Part shown: positions 44,827 through 55,159 of the stretch, in pieces
Layout of the letters: each line of letters starts with the position of its first letter
How positions within the stretch are numbered: the first letter of the stretch is position 1
Assembly (NCBI GenBank): GCA_021234155.1
Contig: JAJEKV010000061.1
Coordinates: 5,140,653-5,204,652, forward strand
From: Isoetes taiwanensis
Lineage: Eukaryota; Streptophyta; Lycopodiopsida; Isoetales; Isoetaceae
Length of the DNA: 64,000 nt
Reading direction: 5' to 3'
The notes under the pieces: generated by a model
Seen by the model: only the letters and a program-made list of their open reading frames with translations
Told to the model about the DNA's origin: nothing
The model's database searches: none
Made by a program: the position numbers and the translations under genes

Positions 44827-45579
44827 ACTATTCTACGATAGGGCCATTTGATTTATTGTATCGGACTATAGTTTTGCTCAAATGTATCTGAGATGATACA
44901 ATTTGTAAGAACGTGACAGCCAATTGTGATGCTGATTTTGGATCCACTGCTCCAGCTCATGAATCCATTTGCAAGGACATCTCAACAAAGGCATGTTCAG
45001 AAGATGAAGAAGTTAGTCTTGAGGATGACCTTACGCTTGATGACTGGCTGCTGAAGAAACAGGTAACATATCTTTTCAGTGAATTTCATGTTCGACACAA
45101 GTGGTCAAGTACTAACATACTAGATATAACTGTCCTACAGGGCAAGGTTATTCATCTTTGAAGCAGAACCCGATACTTGTTGTGCAAGAGTACAGGTTGG
45201 GAAATACTAGGCTACATTGATGGCAGTTTTGGACACGTTATCAAATTCATTAGCACACTTGCATTGGAAAAAAGACTTTGACCTGACTCAATTGTTCTTC
45301 TCTCAAGTTTTTTGTGTGGCAATGTTTTAGTGTGGATACACTATGTGAAACATATTTGTTGGAATATATACTCAGGTCTCATGCTGTTGGTATCACTAAT
45401 AATTTGCTCCAGTGAGCACAATTTTGAGATGTTATGGATATTTTGCATGTTATAATCAACCACATGCATTTGTTATAGATATTTGTTATAGAAGACCTCT
45501 TATAATCAACCACATGCATTTGCTGCATGTGGTACTAAGTTGTCAAATACACTCTGTCTTTGTTCATCTCGGCTTCAAA

Positions 45580-46210
45580 CATACAAACATATACAAACAT
45601 ACAAACATATATATAGTTATATAAACACACAAACATACAAGTTTGTATACAAGTTTACATACAAAGTCGAGATAAACTAGACATACAAAGTGATCCAAAT
45701 TACATGGCTAGCTAAGTACATGACTACACTTTGACATTTTTGGTTATTATGTTTAACCTTTCCAAACACCACCATTTAACCATTTAAATCATTTAAAGGT
45801 TTGTTAAACCATTTAACATTTTAATCATTTTAAGGTTTGCTTTTAAATCATTTTAAATGGTTTGAACCATTTAAATGTATAACAAACCTAAATGTTAACA
45901 AACCTTCAATGTTAGCATGGTATGAACCTAAATGTTAACATGGTATGAACCTAAATGTTAGCATGGTATGAACCTAAATGTTAGCATGGTATGAACCAAA
46001 AATTATGGTATGAACCTAAATGTTAGCATGGTATGAACCAAAATGTTATGGTATGAACCTAAATGTTAACACCTAAATGTTTGAACCTAAATGCTAGCAT
46101 GGTATGAACCTAAATGTTATGGTATGAACCTAAATGTTAACACCTAAATGTTTGAACCTAAATGTTTGAACCTAAATGAACCTAATTGTTTGAACCTAAA
46201 TGGTTAGCAT
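45580..46210 (+). repeat. Minisatellites upstream of the H3-tail-like gene
   Basis: An ACAAACAT-rich array (about 45580-45680) and a GTTAAACCATTTAA-type inverted-repeat stretch (45770-45890) are followed by a roughly 23-bp minisatellite with consensus AACCTAAATGTTAGCATGGT (about 45890-46210). The latter ends about 170 bp before the TATA box of the next gene. Confidence 0.8.
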
Positions 46211-46378
46211 GGTTAATGCTCATGACATTTAGAATGACATTTTTTTTAGAATTTAGAATGACATTTTTTTTTTTGCATGTCTTGGGGGCTCGGATTTCGA
46301 GCCCCATTTCTGCATGCAGCAGGGAATACAATTATGGTTGATTCGACCCCTATTATATGCATGCAGCAGGACCTCTGA

Positions 46379-46387
46379 TTATATAAG
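46379..46387 (+). promoter_or_regulatory. TATA box of the H3-tail-like gene
   Basis: TTATATAAG lies about 93 bp upstream of the ATG at 46480, a normal plant promoter distance including a short leader. Confidence 0.55.
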
Positions 46388-46479
46388 ACCAGCCGGAACC
46401 TTCGAGCGCTTCACCATAGCTTACGCTTACGCTTCCCTTCACCATAGCTTACGCTTTGCTTCGAGCTTCTTCCCTTAAG

Positions 46480-46749
46480 ATGGCTAGACTCAAATACACT
46501 GCCCGGAGGGCCAAGCCAGAGGAATCATCTTCTTCAAGCCATCCGGGCATGGAGATGATGTTCGTTGCAAAATTTTCAAAACTGGAGGTAACCCGAATTC
46601 AGGAAATGGGTGCAAGAGTTTCGGACAAAGTTCAGAAATGGGTTGATCGTGTCAATGAGGGAGATGAGCGACTTCTGCAGGTGTTTATAGAAGCTGATGG
46701 TTTAGTCCTCCGTGTGGCTGTGAAGATGCCTCCACCCGATTACTGTTGA
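46480..46749 (+). CDS. Small protein with histone-H3-tail-like N terminus
   Basis: An intact 89-codon frame. It begins MARLKYTARRA; histone H3 begins MARTKQTARKS, so Met, Ala2, Arg3, Lys5, Thr7, Ala8 and Arg9 coincide, around the H3 Lys4 position. The rest (KPEESSSSSHPGMEMMFVAK, then VTRIQEMGARVSDKVQKWVD and a VLRVAVKMP end) shows no histone fold and no known domain. It sits inside the 8.97-kb element behind a TATA box, on the opposite strand from the transposase. It could mimic the H3 tail to attract or block chromatin readers, or the match may be chance. The ATG at 46456 is an alternative start with eight more codons. Confidence 0.55.
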   Translation: MARLKYTARRAKPEESSSSSHPGMEMMFVAKFSKLEVTRIQEMGARVSDKVQKWVDRVNEGDERLLQVFIEADGLVLRVAVKMPPPDYC

Positions 46750-47758
46750 AGCTTGAAGTGTCGAAATCTGCTAACTGTTTTTGGCTGTACAGTTTCTAGG
46801 TTCCAAAGCTTTTGGATGTAAAGGTTCCAGTTAGATATTTATAGGTTACAGTTTCGATAATATAAGAAATCGGATGTATAAAGTTGAAAGAGTGGGCTCC
46901 TAGATCTAAAGACTTACAGAAGTGTGTTTTTTGTAAGCGAAACTGTGCTTTTATGTATGAACAGAGCTTTTTGTATGACCAAAACACGTATTAATATAAC
47001 TGTTTTCTTAAATGTTTTAAGTGTTTGAATCTTAACTTTTTTCTTCACTAATTTCTTAACTGTTTTCTTAAGTGTTCTCTTAAATATTTCATTATAAGTT
47101 CCATCGTGGTTGTAGTCTCATGCTCATGCAACACAAATTCAAAGCAACACATCTGCAACACTAGTAATTGAAAGCAACACAAAAGCAAGAAAAAACATGT
47201 TCCATCTACACGAAAATCTACTAGTAATTGAAGCAACACAAAAGCAGCAACTGTTCTGAACCGTGTCTTCTGATCAAACATCTACATGCAGCAAGTGCAC
47301 AAATCTTAAACCATGCAAATATACATAAGCATTGCAAATCTTAAACCATGCAAAACTTAAGCCATGCAAATCTTGAACCATGCATGTTAGTTAGTGGCAT
47401 ATATCATATAAAATAACATAATAGAAGATCATATGTAGCTTTGAAATCATTTGAACAAAGCTTTAGATCGCTTGTGCACAAACCAAAATCCTTGCAAACC
47501 AAAATCCTTGCAAAAACTCCACAAACCTTGCTTAACCTCCACAAATCTAAATCCTTGCAAGATCTGAGACATGAACATGAACCTAATGAAATGCAAAATC
47601 TGAGACATTATTCAAGAAACCAACTTCACATAACTCACTAAAAGATAACCAAGATCAGAATTTAATCTCTCATTTTCATTTGTTACTGCTGTACATGAAC
47701 ATGACCTGCATTTCTAACTTTGGATTAGCCATATCAGGCATCCACTAGGAGCTGAATT
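46750..47758. other. Non-coding stretch between convergent genes
   Basis: It holds short direct repeats: GAAAGCAACACAAAAGCA near 47170 and 47230, and AAATCTTAAACCATGCAA near 47305-47390. I see no gene. Confidence 0.5.
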
Positions 47759-50700
47759 TCATGTACCTAAACTTTTTGACTTCTTGGATGTTCTGTTAGA
47801 TGGCCCTGTCACAATATCTTCTGCCTCATCTTCACCACTTTCCCCGAGAGTTGCAGAAACATCAATGGTTATAGTAGACCTGTTAGGCAAGCTATCCATG
47901 ATCAATTCATGTAAGTGATCAGGCAAATGGTACATATCACCACCTTTATGGATCAACTCAAAATTGCAAAGCGATAACTAGGTGGTACGTAAACATTAGC
48001 TTCTGGCTGGCTTCTTAGCAACTCAAACATACCATTGCCAACACATGCATACCACGTACCTGTTAGGACTACTTCCCTTCTAGCAAAATGCTGCCCCCAG
48101 TGGTCCGTGAATGCTTTATCTACTAAATGTTTAGTGCGTGTACATTTAAGCAAGTAAAAATCAGCACCCTCTGTGTTTCCCAATTTACGCCACAACAAAG
48201 AAATTATCACCAACATCGATAATGTCAGACTTCCACTCTGCATCACCTTCAAAGACTGGACCATCCACCAATTCTGTCAGATCTAGTTCACCAGGATTAA
48301 GCTCCGAGTATTGCCATGTTCCAATTCTAGACTTGTTGATGCAAAAGAAAAATACAATGAAATGACCATGGGCTGTGCCATAACCAGAAATGCATAAAAA
48401 TTTTATGTGTCAAACCTTTTCCATGATTTCCCAAAAATATCTGCGGTAGCACTTTGAATATGCAAAATAATTCCAAACCTAAATGTAGACTTCTTCTCAC
48501 TCAATTGGAACAAAAGACCATAGCATCATGGCATTTGCTTGAAAAATGTCACTCTTTATCAACTTTGCTCCTGCTCCATCATGTTCTCTGCAAAAGAAAA
48601 AATACAATGAAATTATGTTTACCAAGCAAATGACCGTTGCCAAGATATAAAAATTGTCCTTTTCCATGCCTTTGAATAAACCGAGCAGACCATCGGACCA
48701 AATGATATGCTTGTTTACTTGTGCACCTTCATTTTTGAGAAATTTAGCATGCTTATCTAGACAATGTTGCACAAACAACACATCATGTTCTCGATCATCA
48801 CTAATATAAAAATGTGTTTCTTTTATTATCCTTCTTTCTGATTCCTTCAAAGGACTAGCATCATCTCTAGGAGCATGTCTGTAGGTGATGTGGACCAGAA
48901 TGGTGCATTGGTCATTCCTCCAATGCAAGCTCTGAATCTCCTGTTGAATCTTGAACGTGTAGTTCTCGGCGAAGTCAATCACTGAGACTATTGAGCCTTC
49001 GGGAAATGTGGCCAAACATTTCTTGAATTGTTGTGTTTTGCCATCTCGCCTCATAGTTATGAGGTATGAAGTCTTTCAAAACTAGTTCGACTGGCTTGCG
49101 GCAAAGACAATCATGCTAGTACTCTTGTATGCAAGTTTGACCACTGGTTTCTTCTTATTTTTTGAGGCCCTCTTATCATCATACTGTTGAACTTGGTCAT
49201 GAGCCTGCAGTAAGACAGTAAACAGCATAAGCATTCTACATTTAAGATAGCATGCAAAAAAATTCAGCTGTCAATTCAAGGATTGGGATACAACATGGAC
49301 AAACGTATATCAGACCCATATGCACATCCAACTCTAAAATCAGACCTGTTCAAACTATCAGGCAGCCCAAAAATGCATGCTAGTTACGTCACTAACTAAC
49401 ATGCATTAAGAATTCTATTATTTGAAGATCAAGACCGTACATACAAATTAATCAATACAAATTACAAAATCGGCATTGTACTACACGATCATATTGTTCA
49501 ACATGGTCAACAACCTGCAATTAGAAAGAAGATAAAATAAGCATGTAACATTAAAGAGAGCATCTAAGGAATTAATTAGAAAGTTAGGGATTATGAAGGA
49601 ACCTGATCAAATGTCTTCCAATCAATCATGTATTGCTGTTTCTTCTCTTTTGGACAAACATGGAGTTTTGAAGGGCCACACTTCTTACATTGGAGTAGCA
49701 GGCATTCATGCTTGTACCATTCCTCACTTTCAGCCTTAGGACAAGTTAAAGACCTCCACAACTCACTAGTAGACATGTAAGTACTACTCTTAGCTAAACA
49801 ACTTGTCCCGGGGCCACATACAACACAATTGCATGTGCAATCTGCACCATGAATCCTAGAATCATTCCTCATTTTGTTGATTGCTAACCGTATGTAATCG
49901 GTTTTCATGTGATGAACACAACAACATGTCTCTCGATCTTTTATCTTCCTCACAAATTCTGGTTTCAAAGCTTCAAATGTTTGTCCAACGAGATATTAAG
50001 CTCGGCATGGGTCTCTCTTGAAACGCTCAAAGAAAGCCACCGCATAAGAAAAAAAATACAATGATCACTAATTCACAAAGTGCTAACAAAATAATTACAA
50101 TCTAAAACAATGAGATATTACACGAGTCTCTTCCAAGAAATGCAAAGGATGAAGCACCTTCGCTTCGTGCAATCCTTATTTTCAAGACATCCTTCTTGTT
50201 GGGTGAAACCACAGGTATTATCGGTCAATAATCTACAACTACTTTCCTAATCTCATCGAGAATCTATCACTCCTAACTCTTCTTGTAAACATAGACCACG
50301 GTCCTTCACCTTGTTCAAATGAAGACTCTTCTATTTCTTGCCGTACTTACAATGCTTCTACTCAAGTTAAAAGTTCTAGACATTGCTGAACAATTGATGT
50401 TAGGATCTACAAGGTAAACCATAGCAGCGGATCTAGCTCTCAACACATCGGTCTTCCTTGCAAATTTGTGTGATTCAAACGAGTTCTTCAAATTTTCCAC
50501 AACTTTTTTGTTTTTGTAATCGGTAATAGCATTTTCATCAACAAGATTGAGTTTTCTAGCAACATTAGAGAATACCTCGGCCTTGTCTCCGCAGGGATGG
50601 AGGCCTCCACATATTTCTTCCACCGCTTTCTTGGCGAGAATCGGCTAGTTTCTTGGTCAATTGTTGCTTTCTTCGATTTGCTTACCACGGGCGGTGAATG

Positions 50701-51263
50701 ATTCTCTTTGTTAGCATGTGCAATATCTCTATTCTTTTGTCTCCAAATCCGCTTCTTTTCGCTTGAAGCCGCTTCCTTTCGACATCACAATTGCAATTCT
50801 TATTGCAATTGATGAGTTCATTGAATAGACCATCATTTTGAGCGGGTTCACCACCAAAACACCATTATTTTCTTCAACCACTTCAGAATCGTAATGTCTA
50901 GGGTTACGGCTAAGGTTAGAATTGGTTGCATCATGAAGAATCGATTGTGCCAAATTGGAGCAAACACCACTAAATTCTCAAGTAGTTAGCTCTTCGTAAT
51001 GGTGAAGATTGGAGAACAAGCCACTAAAATTATATCTTTGAACCGGTTCTAGCCACGTAATCGAGAGAAAGATCGTGCCCAATCCATTTGCTCTCCACCG
51101 TCTTGTAATCAAAACTAAACTCAAAAAGAATATGGCCATGCATCCCAAAATTTCCCACAAATGCAACCGAAGCCCCTTGGATTGATGACATGGCTGCAAA
51201 ATTTCCAAACCCGGGAGCTCCAAACCGCTCTAGATCATTCTTGCTTTCGCTTTCCCGCTGCAA
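47759..51263 (-). pseudogene. DDE-like transposase gene, FAENY/SDG/HDGAGA type
   Basis: Exon-like frames in order on the - strand: 51263-50978 and 50953-50729 (N-terminal, low complexity), 50688-50315 (basic; helix-turn-helix-like NINCSAMSRTFNLSRSIVST), 49968-49591 (Cys/His-rich, CTCNCVVCGPGTSC), 49054-48497 (IDFAENYTFKIQQEIQSLHW, HIIWSDGLLGLF, REHDGAGAKLIK), 48264-47953 (DFYLLKCTRTKHLV) and 47956-47759 (acidic tail). Proteins with FAENY, a SDG and (S/R)xxHDGAGA recur in plants and animals as poorly named transposases; the Asp, Asp and acidic/His residues suggest a DDE core. Gaps of 200-600 bp with splice-like ends suggest introns, but some breaks may be lesions; whether it is functional is not decided. 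Confidence 0.6.
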
Positions 51264-51724
51264 ATGGTTCAGGGAGAAAAAACAATGAAGGGTGGTGAAG
51301 GGTAACGGGTGATGGGCATGAAATTCTCCAGCACAAATTCAGCACCTATGTCCACGACATGCTAAATTGCTAGGGTCTAGCATTTTTGGACCCGGCAACA
51401 CATTCATGTATGGCCAAATATTTTCATATCTAATATAAAATATAGAGAAGGTCCAATAAGACAAAGCTCTAGATATTAAGAGAGTAGGAAAGATTTGCCA
51501 TTTATTTAAGACTATGACCCAAGACTATGACGTAAATACTATTTTAAATTATGGAAAATAACATATATTTTCTCTTAGGAGGCCCATTTGAGATCCCATA
51601 TTTTCTCTAATGTGCTGAGAGGGCCCCGGACTTGGCGAGCGGGGTTTGTAAGGTGTGGACGGCCGTGGCTGCGAGTAAGGAGCAGGACACGGATACTGGT
51701 TCCTTGGTGCTTCCTCTTTGAGGC

Positions 51725-52708
51725 TCAATGCTTAGCCTCCGCCTCTGCAACTGATTTCGGGTCTATGGCCTTAACCATTCGTTTAATGGATGGGGCCAAC
51801 CCTTCAATATAGTCCTCCACTGCCCTCTTTTCATTCATACCTGGTACATACAGCCTCAAGCGCATAAATTCATCAGTGTAAGCCTGAACCGACATACCCT
51901 TCTGCTCTAACCTGTAGAAGGTTTGAATTTGTTGGCATTTGTGCGCACGAGGCACATAATGCGACTTAAAAGCTTTAGCAAACTTTTTGAACTTGCACCT
52001 GCTTTTGTCCAGATGCTTGGCTCTAGCATAGCCCTTCCACCAAATACGGGCAGCTCCTGTAAGATTTGTGGTGGCAACCTTCCCTGTATCCTTTTATGTC
52101 ATGCCATAGGACTTCCCAAACTCCTTCACTTCGTCCAACCAGGACTCTGCATTCAGTCCGCCTCTAGATTTCCCATCAAACTGGGCCAGTTTCCTATTCT
52201 TCCATATACTAGTTATGGCTGTATCAACCGTCTTGCGGTATTCCTTATCCCGGCGCTTTCCATGGTCACCAGCTGATACCGATGACTCAGAAGACACAGA
52301 AGTGGCTGATTGTGAGGAGGTGGCGCTATCCCTAGAAGAACTCCGACGACGTTTAGAACGGGGCCTTCTCTGTGCAGTGACAGGGCTGGTTTGAGGTGGA
52401 GATGGCTGCTGTGTAGGTGGACTTGGCGGTAGGGGAGGTAACTCCGATCCGTCTTCTTGTATATGTTGTGGTGGATTGGCGTGCAACACATAAGCTTGCA
52501 ACTCGCCTAATTGTCTTTTCATTAATATCAGTTCCTGTTTAGGTGTTAGCCTACTGGCATTTGAGGGCGTCTGCCAGGCGGCGTTACGTGCACCGTCTAT
52601 ATCGAGCATAAATAAAAGTATAAGCAGAATTATAGTAACATAAAGTCTTACCACAAATAGCATTGCGGATAAGGTAGAGAGAGAATACAAGAAAAAGTAC
52701 AATGGCAA
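51725..52708 (-). pseudogene. Chromovirus gag (retrotrans_gag region)
   Basis: From 52620 down: DIDGARNAAWQTPSN, a helix (RLTPKQELILMKRQLGELQA), a Pro/Ser/Arg-rich linker (RRPRSKRRRSSSRDS), and the gag core start (FDGKSRGGLNAESWLDEVKE). A frameshift follows near 52100-52000, with the core continuing as IQTFYRLEQKGMSVQAYTDE and RLRLYVPGMNEKRAVEDYIE. The zinc knuckle comes after the TIR insertion at 35823. The hydrophobic leader from the ATG at 52708 looks like intron: TATAG before the DIDGARN codons resembles a splice acceptor, so gag may be spliced to the upstream ORFs. Confidence 0.75.
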
Positions 52709-52870
52709 AGATCCTTGTTAGAGGTGAAAACAGTCATTACTTTGAAATTCAGTACATTGGTAGCGACATAAGTTATTACAAAGGCATAATACAAGGACAG
52801 GTATTAAACATCGGTTATGCAAAGTTCAACTCACATATAGCATAAAGAAACAAAACTGGAAAGACCGGGC

Positions 52871-53330
52871 CTAGGGGTTCGCAAATGGGTACAAGATTGA
52901 ATAGCGAACGCTTTCACGTACAGCCCTAACGAGCTTGTAACGTGCCCAGGCCTGGACTATAACAGATTGGTAATCTAGCGTTGGGCTAATAATAAGGAGA
53001 TTAAAAAGCCTCCTTAATGCATAGAAGATTTGCCACAGGTGGTCGTTGGCATCCTCGAAAGCTTCGTGCCTTGATATGTCCCAATAGTCCCATGTGCGGC
53101 GAAGAGTTTGCTTTAGATCCTCGAAGGCCCGTTCCCTGAGAATGTTGACTATCTCCATCCCCTTGGCTGGGTCATAGGGCTCCCCTGGTGGTGCGGGTTC
53201 CATCTCGTAACCTTCATCCCATTCCGGGTACTCCCCATACCTTTGGCCATAGTCCTGGTCAGGCGGCCCTGGATCATCCCTCCTTATCAGGTCGGTAATT
53301 CTCTCTTCATATTCTTCGAGTGTCTCTTCT
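52871..53330 (-). CDS. Extra chromovirus ORF/exon, acidic with helices
   Basis: The frame from about 53330 (right after CTTGCAG, a good splice acceptor) to 52871 encodes ETLEEYEERITDLIRRDDPG, an acidic Pro/Tyr-rich middle, then two helical stretches (AFEDLKQTLRRTWDYW, RLFNLLIISPTLDYQSVIVQ) and ends at a stop. No family is recognised. It lies between the other extra ORFs and gag on the same strand, so it is part of the element rather than host DNA. The apparent ATG at 53422 lies before the splice site and is probably not used. Confidence 0.5.
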
Positions 53331-53554
53331 GCAAGACCATAGAAATGAATATAGAACATTGAACAATTTTTGTTATACCCTAAACTCCAATAGATAGAAG
53401 AACGCATCATGGAAGAGAACAATTTTAATTGTATTCATTGATACAATAGTCACAATTGATAAGAAGATGGTATATCATACTATAGAATGGCTAAAGAAAT
53501 TGCCAAACCAAAATTCTACATCTATACGCAATACAAAATGCGTAATACAATTAT

Positions 53555-54953
53555 CTAAGAGCTAGGTCCCCCCTCTTCATTCGTAGACCGAGGAGGTGGT
53601 GGCGGCGGTCGGTGTCGTAGCAGAGTCACCCCTGGGTCTACTGTGGCAGCCGCAATGGAAGCAACCTCTGGCGGATAGGCGACAGCCAATGGGGCTGCCG
53701 TAAGGAGCTTCATGCTCATCCAGGGTGCAATGTCTTGGCCCAAGGCTGTCAGGGCAAGATCCCGTCGTACGAGTACATAAGTAAACGTACGGTAGGGAAG
53801 CTTCTTGTGCCCGGCCAATGTGGAAAGAGCACGGAGGATCCACCATGAAGCTTCGGCCTCCGGCCCTAAGTCTCGGGCTATAAAAAGAACTTGCCCCTGT
53901 CGAAAAGCTGATAGGAAGAAACGAGTAAGGTGGTTTCCCAATACCTTCCCTTGCGGGGTCTCTGACGTGGCCACCTCCTTATCTAAGTCCATAGGGACTT
54001 CTTCTTCCTTAAGTTCCTGCTGCTCTTCCTTCAAATGAGCAGGATTATGGTATAGATCCTCTCCCTCCTCATACGAACCGGAGGGAACCTCAACCATATT
54101 AATATTTGGGACATGAGGTCCCATAGCTGTAAAGGCATCCGGTGAGGGCTGAGAGGCCGGATCCTGCATCACCAGTTCCCGGAGCCATAACAAAGTCTCC
54201 GCTGGCTCTATGGTCTCCTGACAGAACTGGAGTAACTGCTGCACCTCCGGGGGAAGCTCAATAGGAGCGAAGTCGATGAAATCATCCATACAGTACTCCG
54301 CTAGCTCATAGAGCACATGGTCCTTACGCCGGCGCTTAAACCCTGCCACCATGTGATAGGTCCAGATGATATCATCCAAGAGAAGATATTCTTGCCCTTG
54401 GTGATACACAACTGGAAGGGCGTCTAGCCCTGACAAGCGTGCAGCTTGTTCCCGGCGTGGTGGCATCTCCTCTGCCAACTGCTTCCAACGGCCGAAGTCA
54501 CTCATGCCTATATGCTCATCTTCTCCCTCCTCGGAAGATTCAGGAAGTTCGCCTTTCTCTGCCGGCAAAGTCTCATCCTCAATGTATTGATCCATGAGGA
54601 TGGCTAGGGCGAAGGCGACTTCAAGATATTGTCGCCCCTGATGCTGGACAACGGGCAGGTGCTTGCCCCATCTAAGCTCCCTTCAGCACATCATACGCGT
54701 GGGTGTCACCCCCTAGCATATCTCGGACCACATTCCGTTCTAGATACAACTGGGGAGGATTCCCAAGAGGGATACACAAAGGAAGCATCTCCTCCATGTA
54801 AAAATTTAAGAACCCGGCATAATCTGGGTGCCGCTGCATGTTAGTGATGAGATCAAGGCGCTGACATAGCAAGGGGCGCAACAGGTCGAAGGGCACTTGC
54901 GGATCCCAATGCTCTCCATCTTGGTACCATGCGAGTAGGTCGGTGGCTGCCAT
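53555..54953 (-). CDS. Extra chromovirus ORF of about 460 codons with a frameshift
   Basis: Starts MAATDLLAWYQDGEHWDPQV (54953). After 94 codons a frame change near 54672 leads to LRWGKHLPVVQHQGRQYLEV and on to the long acidic frame ending in PPPPPRSTNEEGGPSS. The module LPVVQHQGRQYL recurs as LPVVYHQGQEYLLLDDI (near 54415), an internal duplication. The C-terminal half includes SWWILRALSTLAGHKKLPYR and TFTYVLVRRDLALTALG. No known domain is recognised. It is translated in element sense between the H3-like ORF and gag. Its unbroken length and polarity suggest it was recently functional. Confidence 0.5.
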
Positions 54954-55159
54954 GGCGCTGGAAGGGAGGAGAAAGGAAGAAAAACAGATATAACAAATGA
55001 AATAAAACTTTGGAGATCCTTTTTAACCCCTTTTTATTTATGCTGATGTCAGCATTTTCGTACTTAAGATTAGCTAAAAGGTTCTTAATACAAAATAAAA
55101 AAGTTTTTATTAATTATCAAAAAAAAAATATTTACAATGGGAAAACCCTGCCAAAAGTG

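Larger units (their letters stand above)
42421..51393. mobile_element. 8.97-kb autonomous-type DNA transposon, FAENY transposase
   Basis: The TIRs begin GGGTGAAAAAATGCTAGACC (left) and GGGTCCAAAAATGCTAGACC (right end), both followed by CTAGCAA. GGCA is duplicated (42417-42420, 51394-51397). The flanks together give GTGGCAACACATTC, and a related unbroken copy, ATGTGGCAACACATTC, lies nearby at about 42281-42296: an empty-site relative that confirms the duplication. Inside are a broken transposase gene on the - strand (47.76-51.2 kb) and two genes on the + strand. A 4-bp duplication occurs in the Sola and Ginger groups; the superfamily is not settled from sequence alone. Confidence 0.85.
35823..51612 (+). 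mobile_element. TIR element carrying a CYP98A exon, with two nested elements
   Basis: The ends are inverted: CATTAGAGAAAATATGAG at the left, and CATTAGAGAAAATATGGG read from the right end, continuing as (G/A)TCTCA(T/A)ATGGGCC, about 30 bp with few mismatches. Removing the nested elements at 37788-42046 and 42421-51393 leaves 2.56 kb with no transposase: a non-autonomous, gene-capturing element. It splits the chromovirus gag just before the zinc knuckle. Only a 2-bp duplication (TA or AT, depending on the exact end) is possible, so Tc1/mariner-type insertion or a damaged duplication are both open. Confidence 0.85.

Noticed and set aside
52610-52708. Hydrophobic N terminus of gag as a signal or membrane anchor
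   Set aside because: It lies upstream of a likely splice acceptor and is T-rich like an intron.
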